This document shows, piece after piece, positions 1 through 10,430 of a DNA stretch of 64,000 nucleotides (the first letter of the stretch is position 1; every line of letters starts with the position of its first letter). The notes below the pieces were generated by a model. It saw only the letters and a list, made by a program, of their open reading frames with translations. It searched no databases and was not told where the DNA came from. Source of the stretch: Nothopassalora personata (lineage: Eukaryota > Ascomycota > Dothideomycetes > Mycosphaerellales > Mycosphaerellaceae); NCBI GenBank assembly GCA_033816765.1, contig CM066293.1, positions 2,294,001 to 2,358,000 of the forward strand. The letters run 5' to 3'. The position numbers and the translations under genes are program-made.

Positions 1-359
1 AGGATATTGCCAGAATCTCCCTGATCATGTCTCGTGTCGACAACAGTGGGGGGCAAGTTGTATTATTTCAGCGGAGGAGATAGACTATGTAGCCTTGCAG
101 GCGGCAAAGAAGATCAAGCACGAGCGCGTAAATGTAGTTTGTGTGCTCTTTTCACAGTCTATCCTAAGCCATGCCGTGACTAACATCGTGCGACAGTGCG
201 GATGGAACTCAGCTCCCTCGCTAAAACACAACGTTGACTGGTCTGAACACCCTAAAATCGCGACTCCATCTTAATTTGAAGATGTCTAGTCCAAGAACCT
301 CCTAGCACAACATTTCCACCTCTCCTTACGTCCACGCCGAAGTTGCATCGCTCCCTCGA
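1..359. other. No gene seen at the left edge
   Basis: No open frame with family-like sequence was found on either strand. It may hold the 3' end of the minus-strand gene that follows, or plain intergenic DNA. Confidence 0.4.
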
Positions 360-1504
360 TCAAAGGCAAGATTTTTCCTGACCTTGGTACAACGTCCACA
401 GTGTGCCCATCTGTTCAGTCAGACCGTCGTCGTCCAAGTAGCCAATCTTGCGGCTCGTGTTCCGTCCGTGATGGTAGGCGGCAAAAGCCATAATGACAGA
501 GTGCAGAGCCATTCTGAAGACGTCGCACATGTTTGTGTCTGGGATGGAAGTCGCATTTGAAGCAGTCACAGGACCTCACAATCGTACTTGACCGCTTGAG
601 TGCGCATAGTTGCCAGGGCGCCCAGAGGGCTGTATAGCGGTCTGTACTTCCACCGATTCAAGCTTTTCGAGAATTGCTCGACCTGAACCGCTGAATGTCA
701 AGGCGGTTGTCTTGAGTAAGGTGAGAAGCTTCGCGAGTGGGTACAACAGTTCGGCCACGTCACTGGGCTGTTGATGGTCGAGCTGTCTGTGAGTAGATTG
801 AGCTCAACGTGACTGTTTGGAGAGACTTGTTCTCGGCGAGAATGTTGACGAGCGAGTAGAGGATGTGATTGACTTGATCAAAACGTAACTCAGGCACGCG
901 TCTGTTCCGATTGATGGACAGGTCTAGACTGGTCTCGATACGAAGTGCGCTAGCTTTGCTCACTTGGATGTCTTCCTTGAAAGTATCGTAGAGGTGGAGG
1001 AGGTGGGGTCCGTGATTGTCGTTGTCCTTAGTTACCGGAACATCCAAGCTGCCGACAGACATTGCCGTCTGCGCTCTCAATGGGAGGATACTGAGGTCGG
1101 CTGTGGTCGTGCTTTCAACCGTCATAGGATTGGCCGGGCCATAGAGGAGTCCTGCAGCCCTTTGTTGGCTATCAAGAGCGCAAGGCTGCGCGGTTCGTGA
1201 TCATCGACATCGCGAACCAGAGCATGACTGTAGATGATTTTGCGAAGCTCTGCTGGAAGTTAGACGAAGTCTTTGAAGGATCCGTACTTTCGACAAAGGT
1301 ACGGTACATCTTCGTTATCCAGTCGAGCTCGCGCAGAAGAGCAGTGTAGAACTTCTTGGGTCTCCCTCTGGGCGGCTCTGCCCAAGTACGTACGCCCATT
1401 ATGTGTCGAAGGCTTTGAATGGTGTATGCCAGGGAATGTGATCCAGCTATATCTACCTTGAGTTTTCCAAGAAGCGAAGATGACGCGCTCGTGGTGCTGT
1501 ACAT
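360..1504 (-). CDS. Unresolved multi-exon gene or relic, unknown function
   Basis: Three minus-strand open stretches follow one another in different frames: 1172-1504 (110 codons), 760-1125 (121 codons) and 360-569 (69 codons). The first contains the protein-like run RPKKFYTALLRELDWITKMY. The second has a plausible helical tail, VNHILYSLVNILAENKSLQ. Their order and spacing fit one gene broken by introns, but I could not find splice pairs that join the frames cleanly, so a decayed gene is equally possible. Helical, low-complexity character loosely recalls the N-terminal regions of fungal STAND proteins, but no diagnostic motif is visible and I assign no function. The ends are approximate. Confidence 0.3.
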
Positions 1505-1779
1505 CTGGGCGTAAATGAATTCTGTGCCTGTTCGTTGATGTTGTTGGTGTCTGAGGCATGTCTCTAGATGAAAAAGGGGAAGAGTTCCTCATATGAACAA
1601 TTAGGATATTTGCTCTTCCCATGCTTTATCGCATTCTAGCGGCAGTTTGTCAACGAGTCCGGACAAGGCAGGTCCTCTGCATAAACTCAACCCGATGGTC
1701 TGCATTATTTGATGGCTATGGGCTCGAAGGTGTGGTCGGGTCTTTCGTCGTTGTCTTGCACATCTTTTGTGTACACCTC

Positions 1780-3384
1780 TTACAATTTCTCATAAGCTCG
1801 CCACCACAACCCAATATTCGCCGCCACCAGCAGATCCAACATCTTCAAGCCTTCAGGCTCGATTATCAACTTCCCTAGCTTCGCTTGCTTGCCACCAAAT
1901 CCCCCTCCTGCCTTTTCTTGTCCAAGAGTCAGATCAAATCGGCCATCCTCCCCAATGAGAAAGGTAGGCGTCTCATCGCCATCCTCGCTCGACTGATGTC
2001 GCCCGTGTAACCGATGGAAATAAGATGAGCGCTTCTCAGACAGAACAGTGGCTGCATTTCTTTGCGCAGTGGGCAAGTTGAAGCGTAGCTCGCTGACTTC
2101 GGTGGTATTGCCTCCTTGACTGATGGGTAGCTCATGCCGGCACTTCAAGCTTTTGCCAGTCGCACCGGTAGAGAACTCGCATCTGCCATCCCAAGGACTC
2201 GTGAATGTATAGCCCTTGCGGCGGTCATAACTCGGCGAAGAAGAGGCAATACTCATGTCGACTGATCCGCGCATTGTCCTTCGTATGGGCAAGTCGTCTT
2301 CAAGTGACGAACCTGTTGAGCCAAATCGGCCGTGGCCATAGTGATGCTCGCCATTTTTTGAGCCGGGCATGTATAGGCGCCTTCGAAAGATACCTTCCGG
2401 TGGAGGGTCGCTATCTGTCGTCATGGAGGATGCGGTACTCGCTCGAGACCCTGTGCGTTCATGCCTACTGAACTGCGCATATGAAGGGTTTGAGATGCAC
2501 AGATATAGTGGCACGCCGCCTCGCTTGGTCCTCTGAGCTGCACTCGGATTACGCAGCGAAGCAGAGCTGATTTCATGCACAGGTGGGTCGCGTATGGAAG
2601 CCACGTTCCATTGCTCATTCGATGCAGGATCTCGCCGGATTACAGTCAAAGTCCCAGGGTCTGGTTGGGTGGCTGGATCGACGCTCTCTGGAGCAGGCTC
2701 ATACCTGCGCTCGTACGGATTCATCTCATAGCTATGCTCGGCTCTTCGTAACAAGCGGACATTATCGGCATGTAATGTAGCGGGTTGTTCAGGCACTTCT
2801 TCAGGAGGTGGCGAAGGCAGTGGTCGCCGCTGGAGAGTGGGTTGAACCAAACCAAGTCCATGCTGAGGTACTGGCGGCCCAGAGATGTTGCCAGAGCCGA
2901 TGGGCTTCCTTGCAATGTGCTTGACTCCTGCTGGGTCTAGAGATGGCCGCTCGATGCCTACCGAGCAGTCGTCCACGGGATATGGTGGCGTCATTGGCGC
3001 TCGTGGTCTTGCAGGTAATGCTGGCTTCCTTCTGATACTGTCGTGGGGTACAGGCAACAACTGCGAGGCCTCAGCGTTCACCGATGATGGCCGTGTGGCT
3101 GGCTCATCATAGTCTCCTTCGCAGTTCACGTGGATGTAGTAGAGCGAGCTTTGCACATCCTCTGCTGTGACGACTTTGTCCCGCGGTTTGATCGGCGTCA
3201 GAAAGACATCTCGGCTTCCAGGTACGCGTGCAATATACAGCACAAGCGGTAGGCGCGGATAATCTGTTGGCGCGTTCGGATGTGCTGGAGGATTTGTGGC
3301 AATGTCTGTGAGTTGTGATAGCGAGGTAGCCTCTACCACTGTATCCATGTCGTATGCCATGCTCTCCAAGGAAGAAATCGCCAT
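1780..3384 (-). CDS. Conserved fungal protein of unknown function, 534 aa
   Basis: This is one long uninterrupted frame starting at the ATG at 3384. The N-terminal part (about residues 40-90) looks like a folded, conserved block, with YIARVPGSRDVFLTPIKPRD followed by a short stretch containing YYIHVNCEGDYDEP. The middle (about 100-420) is proline- and serine-rich with many basic residues and is probably disordered. The last 60 residues, ending IGLWWRAYEKL, look folded again, and the GLKMLDLLVAANIGLWW segment is hydrophobic enough to touch a membrane. No catalytic motif is seen. The size, uniform codon use and conserved ends argue for a real gene. I do not recognise the family beyond the impression that such proteins are common in Dothideomycetes. 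Confidence 0.75.
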   Translation of the reverse strand: MAISSLESMAYDMDTVVEATSLSQLTDIATNPPAHPNAPTDYPRLPLVLYIARVPGSRDVFLTPIKPRDKVVTAEDVQSSLYYIHVNCEGDYDEPATRPSSVNAEASQLLPVPHDSIRRKPALPARPRAPMTPPYPVDDCSVGIERPSLDPAGVKHIARKPIGSGNISGPPVPQHGLGLVQPTLQRRPLPSPPPEEVPEQPATLHADNVRLLRRAEHSYEMNPYERRYEPAPESVDPATQPDPGTLTVIRRDPASNEQWNVASIRDPPVHEISSASLRNPSAAQRTKRGGVPLYLCISNPSYAQFSRHERTGSRASTASSMTTDSDPPPEGIFRRRLYMPGSKNGEHHYGHGRFGSTGSSLEDDLPIRRTMRGSVDMSIASSSPSYDRRKGYTFTSPWDGRCEFSTGATGKSLKCRHELPISQGGNTTEVSELRFNLPTAQRNAATVLSEKRSSYFHRLHGRHQSSEDGDETPTFLIGEDGRFDLTLGQEKAGGGFGGKQAKLGKLIIEPEGLKMLDLLVAANIGLWWRAYEKL

Positions 3385-3444
3385 GTGCTTGTGTGTGAGG
3401 TGCTAAATAGTGATCACCTCATCCTGCAGGCAGGGAAGGCACAA

Positions 3445-3636
3445 TCAATGAATCCTCGGGAGGCAGCTGCTTTTGAGCGTATTCCAGGCGTGAAGGAGAC
3501 CGAATGGGAGCTGAATGACAAGTGTGAGCACAGCGATACTTAGATACATGTAGGATGCAAGCAGTAACCAGGACGAGGAGGCGATGCCCACAAGGATTTC
3601 GTACGAGGCCACCAACGAAAGAGTGGCTGTGTTCAT
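3445..3636 (-). CDS. Small hydrophobic ORF, two possible membrane segments
   Basis: A 63-codon frame encodes two strongly hydrophobic stretches, around EILVGIASSSWLLLASYMYL and LSIAVLTLVIQLPFGLL, followed by a short polar tail. It lies between the unknown 534-aa gene and SURF6. It could be a small membrane protein, an exon of a larger gene or chance. There is no homology that I recognise, and a second frame overlaps it. Kept only because of its clear hydrophobic pattern. Confidence 0.2.
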   Translation of the reverse strand: MNTATLSLVASYEILVGIASSSWLLLASYMYLSIAVLTLVIQLPFGLLHAWNTLKSSCLPRIH

Positions 3637-3949
3637 GAGGCAACTGAGGATGTCGCGTCCTTGTTCTGCTTGTCAATGGCCAATCTACTGTACATTACGC
3701 AAACGATGCATGACCGTAGGCGATTGTTGATACAACAGCTTGGTGACACTGTGTATAGCATAAACATTGTCGCCGTAGTGAATCGCCCTCGAGGTTTTAG
3801 ACTCCAACCAGGATGTGACCCCACTTTGGGCCCCGGCACCCGGGCGCTAACGTCGACCATGTTTCGATGATTTTGAATTTCACGAGGAAGAAGATGTGCA
3901 CCCAACACCACCAACACTCGCTATATCGCAGTCCACTCATAGCATCAAA

Positions 3950-5694
3950 ATGGCTGAAAAGGAGACAGACCCCCTTGATGGCCTCGAGGTACTATTTGCG
4001 CAAGCCGTTCGCAAATTCCGTCAGATTTAACCCATTTTTCGCAGGAGCGCCTTCACAGCCACGCCAAGGCCTTCGAATCCTTACTCGCCTTGACACCAGC
4101 GCGCGAACACTACGGCAGCCAGATCGACGATGGACTCGACCCGAGCGAACAATGGAACCGCAAGAAGCAAACCAAAGAGCAGAAGAAAGCTGCCAAGAAA
4201 GCAAAGCTCGACCCTGCGAACCAGAAAACCGCCTTGGACGTCATGAAAGATCGTGAAAAGAAGCGAAAGCGTGAGCTGGGCATCGATGACGATGAGCATG
4301 GTGAGCAAGCCGAGGCAGGAGAGACACCGAAAGCCAACAAAAGGCAGAAGAAGGACTTGAGTGCGGAGGAAGAGGAGGCAAAGCGAAAGGCATATGTCGA
4401 AAAGCGGAGAGAGAAGCGCGAGAAGAACAAGGAAAAGAAGCTGAGGAAGGTGGAGAAGGCTGAGGCGAAAAAGGCTGCGAAACAGGATCGGGATCTGGCG
4501 GAGGCAGCACTGGAGAACCAAGCAGCTGTTGGCGCAGAATCTGAAGACGACGATGACGATGATGCGCCGCTAGAGCAGATGGCCGCCTCTGAACTTGGTA
4601 AAGTCGAATTTTCTGGTCTCGCAGCTTCCGACGATCAGGCAGATGATAATGATGAAGAAGACCCAGCTGAAGCCTCATCTGCGCCGACAAGTCCACAGGG
4701 CGATAGCCCCGCCTTCGACGTTGCCACGAACCACTCCGAATCATCCTCTTCATCATCAATAGTACCGCCGTCAGAAGAGCTCAAGAAAACTGCTCGAAGT
4801 ACAACTGCATCCAGCAAGCCAGGACTCAAGCTCGATCTCTCTGAACAGTCCAAGCCTCTGCAAAAGCCCCTACCAAAGTTCGACGACATTCCTTCAGGCA
4901 CATCATCACCGAAACTTCAACTACCAGACATCGACCAAGCACAACTTCAAGAGCGACTCCGAAAGCGAATAGACGAGCTTCGCGCACGGCGAAAGGCAGA
5001 CGGCGGAGAGGGCAAGCCCGCGAAGAGCAGACAAGAGCTTCTTGAGCAACGGCGGAAGAAGGAAGAGCAACGCAAGGCGCACAAGAAAGAGCTGCGACGG
5101 AAAGCCAAGGAAGAGGAAGCACAGAAACGGGAGGAGCAACTCCGTGGATCTGGCAGCCCGCTGTCAACAGACATCTTCAGTCGTGCGTCGCCGCGACCTC
5201 AAGAGACCAACTTCAGCTTCAGCAGACTGGCTTTTGCCGATGGCAGCGCAGCGGATGCGTCATTGAGCGAGGTGCGCGATGCAAAGAAGCGTAAGGGGCC
5301 ACAAGACCCGAAGACTGCGCTGCTAGCGGCAGAGAAGAAGCAGGCGCGGATCAACAGCTTCGACGAAGCGAAGAGGAAAGACATTGCCGAGAAGGACATG
5401 TGGCTCAACGCGAAGAAGCATGCGCACGGAGAACGGGTGAGGGACGATACCAGCCTGCTCAAAAAGGCACTGAAGCGCAAGGAGAAGCAGAAGGGTAAGT
5501 CGGCTGAAGAGTGGAGAGAGCGCCAGGACAATGTGGTCAAAGGCAAGGAGATCAAGCAGAAGAAGCGTGAAGCCAATCTGCAGAAGAGAAGGGACGATAA
5601 AGGCAGTAAGGGCAATAAGAAGAAGCCCTCTGGCGGGAAAGGCGGTGGGAAGAAGAAAGGGAGACCGGGCTTCGAAGGGAGGTTTAAGGCTTGA
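3950..5694 (+). CDS. RRP14: Ribosome biogenesis protein RRP14/SURF6 family
   Basis: This is a nucleolar protein needed for pre-rRNA processing and assembly of both ribosomal subunits. Exon 1 is 3950-3988 and exon 2 is 4045-5694, with a 56-nt intron (GTACTA...CGCAG). Splicing gives MAEKETDPLDGLE joined to ERLHSHAKAFESLLALTPA, the RRP14 N-terminal domain, continuing through QWNRKKQTKEQKKAAKKAK. The product is about 562 aa. Most of it is charged coiled coil rich in Lys, Glu and Arg. The C-terminal SURF6 domain ends in a very basic tail with KKALKRKEKQKGKSAEEW and a Gly/Lys-rich run, typical of nucleolar targeting. Long antisense frames over this gene come from its repetitive Lys/Glu codons and are not genes. 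The start at 3950 is preferred because it supplies the conserved N-terminus; no ATG exists at the beginning of the exon-2 frame. Confidence 0.93.
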
Positions 5695-5896
5695 TCAGGA
5701 GTATGTATATGATGACCGATGGCGGAATACCAATGTCAACAATTTTGCAGGCAGGTCCCTACAGCGAATCTTCTTACAGGCTGAAAAGTAGTGCATTGAA
5801 CCGACACTTCACCGCGCCTGCCCGATGTCATCACATCCAACTCCACTTTGACTACTCGCCCTTCATGTACGCAACATCGCCTCGGACTCGGGAAAG

Positions 5897-7004
5897 ATGT
5901 TGGCTTTACATTTGTTCCTGAAAGATCTCGCGGAGATCATCGATCAGCAGCCACCGTACGGAACATCGGGAGGCACGTCTCCTTGTCCTCGAGACCGATA
6001 TGCCTCCAGCTGTCATCGCGGAGCGGCTGGATCTCCATGCGGCGTTCGAGTCACTTTACAGCTCGCTGCCTACGACGAAGGTATAGGTCAATTGGAGGCG
6101 CCGTGCGTCGTCCGAGAACGCAGGCTCAGGAATAAATCTCCCAGTCTTGTGGTTTCTGTCCGAACAACCAGCAGAAGCAGCCATGTGGAAGATCCTAGGC
6201 CAAGCTTAAATGCATGTGACGACTTCCCGTGGGCGCATGCTTATAAAGGTTCGACTTCAACTTCGGATTCTACTCTTCTTGAAGACACCACACCGCGAGT
6301 CGCGGCACTAGATATACTGCATATCCCCTCGAGAGACCGCGCAAAACTCCCAAGATCGGCCTATCCGACATGGGTAACAACATTTCCGTTCTCAGATTTC
6401 CTCGATCTTCCAGCGGAGTTGAGGGATGAGGTCTATCACTTCGCGCTCGTGGTACGCATGGGAGAACGCCTTCCTCAGCACGAGGACCATATGCATGCGC
6501 CGTGTCAATACAATCTTACTGATATCTCATACGTAGCACAACCGTCATTCTAAGAGCAAAGTGACGCCTGCCCTACTTTGCACTCCTCGACCAGTCTACA
6601 ACGACGCGAGCTGCATATTGTACGCGCAGAGCACTTTTTCCATTGAGGTCTCCAATTTCAAACTCACTGGCCAAGACGATACCTGTATCAAGCTTGAAGG
6701 CGATGTCAGGCACAGCGAGAGTCGTTTTCGCTCCGGCTCGAGGTGAGTGTCTAGGTGGCGCGCTCGACAAAGGGGACTGAGCGACTGCTATTACGTATGA
6801 AATGGAGCTGACATACTGCACCACAGAATCACCAAATCGCTACCACCACGGATCGCCGAGATGCATAACATTCACCTCGACTTCAGGTGCTGGCCATACC
6901 CCTCGGAGCCCGTCCAGCTTAGTGATGGGACAAAATCGGTGGTCCACAAATTTCTCATACCGACTACCGTCCACGACGATGATACTGGTTGCATCACGAC
7001 CTGA
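5897..7004 (+). CDS. LPAELR-domain (F-box-like/2EXR-like) protein, three exons
   Basis: Exons are 5897-6451, 6537-6742 and 6827-7004. The introns (85 and 84 nt) have GTACGC...CGTAG and GTGAGT...CACAG ends and branch-like CTGAT/CTGAC. Splicing joins FLDLPAELRDEVYHFALV to VTPALLCTPRPVYNDASC and then to SLPPRIAEMHNIHLDF, the order seen in this expanded family, whose N-terminal motif resembles an F-box. The function is unknown; a role in protein interaction or ubiquitin targeting is only inference. The first 170 residues look unlike protein, so the true start is probably nearer 6370 or in a missed exon. After the TGA at 7002 a different frame continues with DWLKWLGDMLRRKYEEVF to 7113, which looks like the original C-terminus and suggests a recent frameshift. 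Confidence 0.5.
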
Positions 7005-7590
7005 CTATCTGGGAGGAGTGGATTGGTTGAAGTGGCTAGGTGATATGCTACGGCGGAAATATGAAGAAGTGTTTAACTATACTAGAGAGGAATGTGAAGC
7101 CTCGGCTGGCTGATGGCTAGAGTGTGCTGGTCGGCCTTGCATGTTCAGCCAGCCTACATGCAGGCGGCCGGAAAAGATGTCCATGAGCAAGACGCAGATC
7201 GTGGTGGAGCTCAACGTAACGATATCGGCGTCTTCACGGTCGACAGCACGATCTTTTGGCTTGTGCGCAGTCATCCACTCCAAGCTCGAAACTGCGTGAA
7301 AAAATGCTCGTGCACCCACCCAACCACCCACAAGAAGAGTGGTCATTGGTCAAAGCCGAAGTTTAAATCTTCTGCGGACTTCCAAAAGCTCAAAAGCTCT
7401 GCTGATCACGTCACACACAGCAAGTCCATCTCAATCTCATAGGGCACAGGCCAGCTTGCATACATCGCAACAACACCGGGTCTGGGCGTATATCAACAGT
7501 TCTGAAGATATGCGCTTTGAACAGCCCTAAAACTCGGACGCAGCTAACTTGATATCAGCATAGCCCTCACCAACCTAACAGACCAGAGGA
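7005..7590. other. Out-of-frame tail of the preceding gene, then no gene
   Basis: Bases up to about 7113 hold the out-of-frame C-terminal stretch described for the LPAELR gene. The rest, to 7590, shows no convincing coding sequence on either strand. Confidence 0.4.
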
Positions 7591-7812
7591 AAGGTAACGC
7601 CTGCACTGCTTCGAACCTGTAAGCAAGTCTGTGCCGAGGGCATTGCCCGCCAGGTACAGACGAGCATCGACCGGGACGTGATGTCTCGAATAGCCGCTCG
7701 TCCAGGGACGGTTTACGAGACGAAGATGTTCGACGACGCTCGAAGTTATTGGTACTTCCTGGGTACCGAAGGAAAATCTCATACTACGGGAAGAGGCTCG
7801 TTCATTCGATAA
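7591..7812 (+). pseudogene. Fragment of an LPAELR-family gene
   Basis: A 73-codon open stretch without a start codon begins KVTPALLRTCKQVCAEG, which matches KVTPALLCTPRPVYNDASC in the gene 1 kb upstream. This is the conserved middle motif of the family (PALLRTCRQ...EA). Neither the LPAELR exon before it nor a C-terminal exon after it is present, so it is a truncated, probably tandem, copy. It ends at a TAA just upstream of the small membrane protein gene. Confidence 0.6.
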
Positions 7813-8044
7813 AGGGACTGTGCCATCCTTTCGAACCGATGGTATGCAAGAGTTGTTTCCTAGAGCCGCCGAAGACTCGGAGTTGCCAAGAAAGTCCTCA
7901 AACCACCGTAGTCCTCAGAGCCACAGTCAAAATGTGCGCCTTGCACTTTCGACGGTCACCAACACTACGCCTACAACCACAAAAATCACCACACCCTCGG
8001 CCCCATCAGTAACAAGTCACCCATACCACCAGCACCACCACACC

Positions 8045-8440
8045 ATGTCCCCACACCTCTCCGACGTCTTCAACCAAGGCTTCCAATATCTACGGTCCAC
8101 ACTCATCTGGCTAGCATTCCTAATCCCCATCGCATCCACCGCACTCTTCGGCGGATTCCTCGTCAAATGGACCAATAACGTCGACAGGATCCACAAAAAC
8201 ACCGCCCTGACTGTGGCCTTCCGGATAGCAGCTATCGTGCTGTGGACTGGCTGTTTTATGTACTTGCTGGTCTCAATCCATGGCCTCAACGAGTACGAAG
8301 TCTGGATGGCTTGTATTTTGGCTTATGTGCAATGCATCACACCGGCGATTGCGGGTTTGGTGGTTTTGGGGATGGGATATTTTGCTTGGGTAGGTGTAAC
8401 GAAGCTGCCTAGGAGGACGTCCTCAAGGGAGGATGTATAG
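8045..8440 (+). CDS. Small integral membrane protein, 131 aa
   Basis: The frame starts at ATG 8045 (MSPHLSDVFNQGFQYL). It has three clear hydrophobic segments: about residues 18-39 (WLAFLIPIASTALFGGFLV), 54-78 (VAFRIAAIVLWTGCFMYLLV) and 84-117, the last long enough to cross the membrane or form a hairpin. The tail is short and basic (KLPRRTSSREDV). No signal peptide or catalytic motif is seen. An upstream open extension from 7820 reads as low-complexity His/Pro/Thr sequence and overlaps the pseudogene end, so I use the internal ATG. Function unknown; probably an accessory lineage-specific protein. Confidence 0.6.
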   Translation: MSPHLSDVFNQGFQYLRSTLIWLAFLIPIASTALFGGFLVKWTNNVDRIHKNTALTVAFRIAAIVLWTGCFMYLLVSIHGLNEYEVWMACILAYVQCITPAIAGLVVLGMGYFAWVGVTKLPRRTSSREDV

Positions 8441-8505
8441 GTAATGGTGGTGAGGCGGGTGGCTGAGGGAGATGTCTAAGCTGGGCCAGAAAAGTGAGAT
8501 GTATT

Positions 8506-8927
8506 TCAAGCGCTCTGTCGGAAATTTAGGCCTTCGAAGGTTGAGACGTTGGCGCCTTGGATTGTGAGGGCCATAGGTCTGTCGGGATAGTTTGAGATTC
8601 CTTGAAAGAGGTTATACCATGTCTGGCCCTTTCCATCGATCATGCGAATCCCGTGGCCAATGATGTGGATATTGTTCCCTCCTAGGAACCAGGCAGAGGA
8701 GTGGCTTTGGTAGCCTACGGAAAGGGAGTTGTTGAGCCTATGGTCCAGGTCAGTGGGCCAGAGGAGTTTTGAGTAGATGTCGATCCTGCACGTCCGAAAG
8801 CGAGGTGGTACTCATCACTGTGTCGATGTTGTAAGTTGTGTTTGGGCTTTAGATGTGGCCTTCATGGCCACATTCTGCGACAACCTGAGAGCAATGCTGC
8901 AATGTCGTCTGTGCCGTCGTCGTGGGC
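8506..8927 (-). pseudogene. Relic of a GH28 pectinase (exo-polygalacturonase-like)
   Basis: No ATG-started frame marks this relic, but minus-strand translation shows a run of GH28 motifs. Near 8885-8925 is DDGTDDIAALLS. It is followed by GHI-(TAA)-SPNTTYNIDTVMS, then a one-base frameshift near 8785. Next come RLNNSLSVGYQSHSSAWFLG, the GNNIHIIGHG region, DGKGQTWYNLF and NYPDRPMALTIQGANVSTFE, ending FRQSA and TGA at 8506. In living members of the rhamnogalacturonase/exo-polygalacturonase branch the same order occurs: GYQ..SAW.LGG, then DG.G..WY. The catalytic core (NTD, DD, GHG), which follows this region, is missing. The gene therefore has a nonsense codon, a frameshift and a 3' truncation. 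Confidence 0.72.
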
Positions 8928-9428
8928 TAGCATGGTGCAGGTTGCTCGAGCTGAGGCTGCAGCAACAAACGAGACGACTTTATTCGAGATCCTCTGCTTG
9001 AATAGCGCTGCACTCGTCAAACGTCAAGATGAGCCTCCGTGCTCGTCCATCTGGTGCCCTCAGTCCGACTCACTTCATCAATCCTAGCCTAACGCAGTCG
9101 TGTCCGATGCTACCTGTCCATGTTAGTAGCGGCTTTGGCAGACTAAGACGTAAGACCTCAATTGTAAGTTGAGGTCACTGTGGAAGGATCAAACTTCAAT
9201 GTCGATGCTACAGTGATATGGTCTCAACAAGTGCATTCTTCATTGCTACTTAGAAACATAGCTAGGTGCCCCTTCCTAGCAGGTCATTCCTACCCAGTAG
9301 TATCACACATTGTTTGCTGATTCCACGCGAGCCACGCCAGATTAGTGCAAGGCACAAAGACCCGCTAACACATCAAAGAAAACTTTCCCACAATCTGTTC
9401 ATCATGACCTCCAGGCAGTCCACTTCCT
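8928..9428. other. No further gene seen between GH28 relic and ISU1
   Basis: It may contain the eroded 5' end of the GH28 relic and the ISU1 terminator region. No readable motif was found. Confidence 0.4.
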
Positions 9429-10046
9429 CTACAACGAAGGCTGGACGTTATCGTTGCTTCCAATCTTCTCGAGCTCAATCTTCGGCATCGCCGCTCCAGT
9501 TCCACGCAAATCGGTCGCTCTTGCCTTGGGGTTCTTTGTGTAGTAGTTGCTGATGGCGCTCTTGATAGCGTCTTCCGCAAGCATACTACAATGCAACTTG
9601 ACCGGAGGCAAGCACAACTCCTTCGCAATCTCGGTATTCCTGATTCTGCCCGCCTCCTCCAATGTCATGCCCCTCACCAATTCTGTGAGGTACGAACTGC
9701 TCGCAATCGCACTTCCGCATCCAAACGTCTTGAACTTCACCTCATCGATCATGTCCTCTCCGTTCGCGTTCTTGCCGACCTTGATTTGCAGCTTCATGAC
9801 ATCTCCGCAGGCCGGGGCGCCGACGAGACCGGTGCCGACATCGGGGCTGTCTTTCTTCATACTGCCGACATTGCGAGGGTTGTTGTAGTGGTCGAGGACT
9901 TTCTCGTGGTAGGAGCGGGTCGCGATTGCTGGTGCGACATTTCTTGTGATTGTTGAGGCGAAGTGTGGGCGGGCGGACGACGTTGCTGCTTGACGGGCGG
10001 CAGCGGTGGCCTGTGCCGGAGCGGCGGCGAGGACGCGCTTGAACAT
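9429..10046 (-). CDS. ISU1: Iron-sulfur cluster assembly scaffold ISU1 (mitochondrial)
   Basis: This is the scaffold on which the cysteine desulfurase NFS1 with frataxin builds [2Fe-2S] clusters in the mitochondrial matrix. The 205-residue protein starts at ATG 10046 (MFKRVLAAAP). The first 44 residues are rich in Ala, Arg and Ser and lack acids, as in a mitochondrial presequence. The IscU fold begins at YHEKVLDHYNNPRNVGS. The three cluster ligand cysteines are visible: Cys80 in GAPACGDV, Cys110 in TFGCGSAIASSS and Cys153 in LHCSMLAEDAI. The LPPVK motif bound by the mtHsp70 chaperone SSQ1/SSC1 is at 146-150. An open upstream extension to 10223 lacks presequence character and is rejected. No intron is needed. 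The C-terminal tail after KSAISNYY is longer than in yeast. Confidence 0.95.
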   Translation of the reverse strand: MFKRVLAAAPAQATAAARQAATSSARPHFASTITRNVAPAIATRSYHEKVLDHYNNPRNVGSMKKDSPDVGTGLVGAPACGDVMKLQIKVGKNANGEDMIDEVKFKTFGCGSAIASSSYLTELVRGMTLEEAGRIRNTEIAKELCLPPVKLHCSMLAEDAIKSAISNYYTKNPKARATDLRGTGAAMPKIELEKIGSNDNVQPSL

Positions 10047-10430
10047 TGTGCTGTGTCTCTTCGATATGTGTAGGTAGTGTTTCGGTGATGACTTGGGTGC
10101 TTGTTGATGATGATATTTCGAGGAAGTTCGATAGGGACGTTCGATGATGATACGCTTCTGAGGGCCGCTCAAAGCTTCTTTTGCTTGCTCGGCCATATCG
10201 GAGATACATGCACCATGACGCACGCTCGAGCAACATCACGTGTATGACGCAAGCGGCCATAGACAGCGAGGAATAAGGAGGATGCTGATTGGTCTTCATG
10301 GCAGCGTATCTGCTTGCTTCGTTCGCCTGCTCTATCTGTGTCGTCGAATGCTTCTACTACTATACATGACAGCAAGCAGTGCTCGGTATCATACAGCGTG
10401 TCGCTTCACAATGTTTCACGTACCATCCAT
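10047..10430. other. ISU1 promoter region and RPN6 3' flank
   Basis: This spacer must carry the ISU1 promoter and the RPN6 3' untranslated region. A minus-strand frame through 10169-10375 is not protein-like. No TATA box or other element is clear. Confidence 0.4.

Noticed and set aside
4081..5615. Several antisense frames of 70-170 codons over SURF6
   Set aside because: They are Leu/Ser/Arg-rich mirror images of Lys/Glu codons and carry no family motif.
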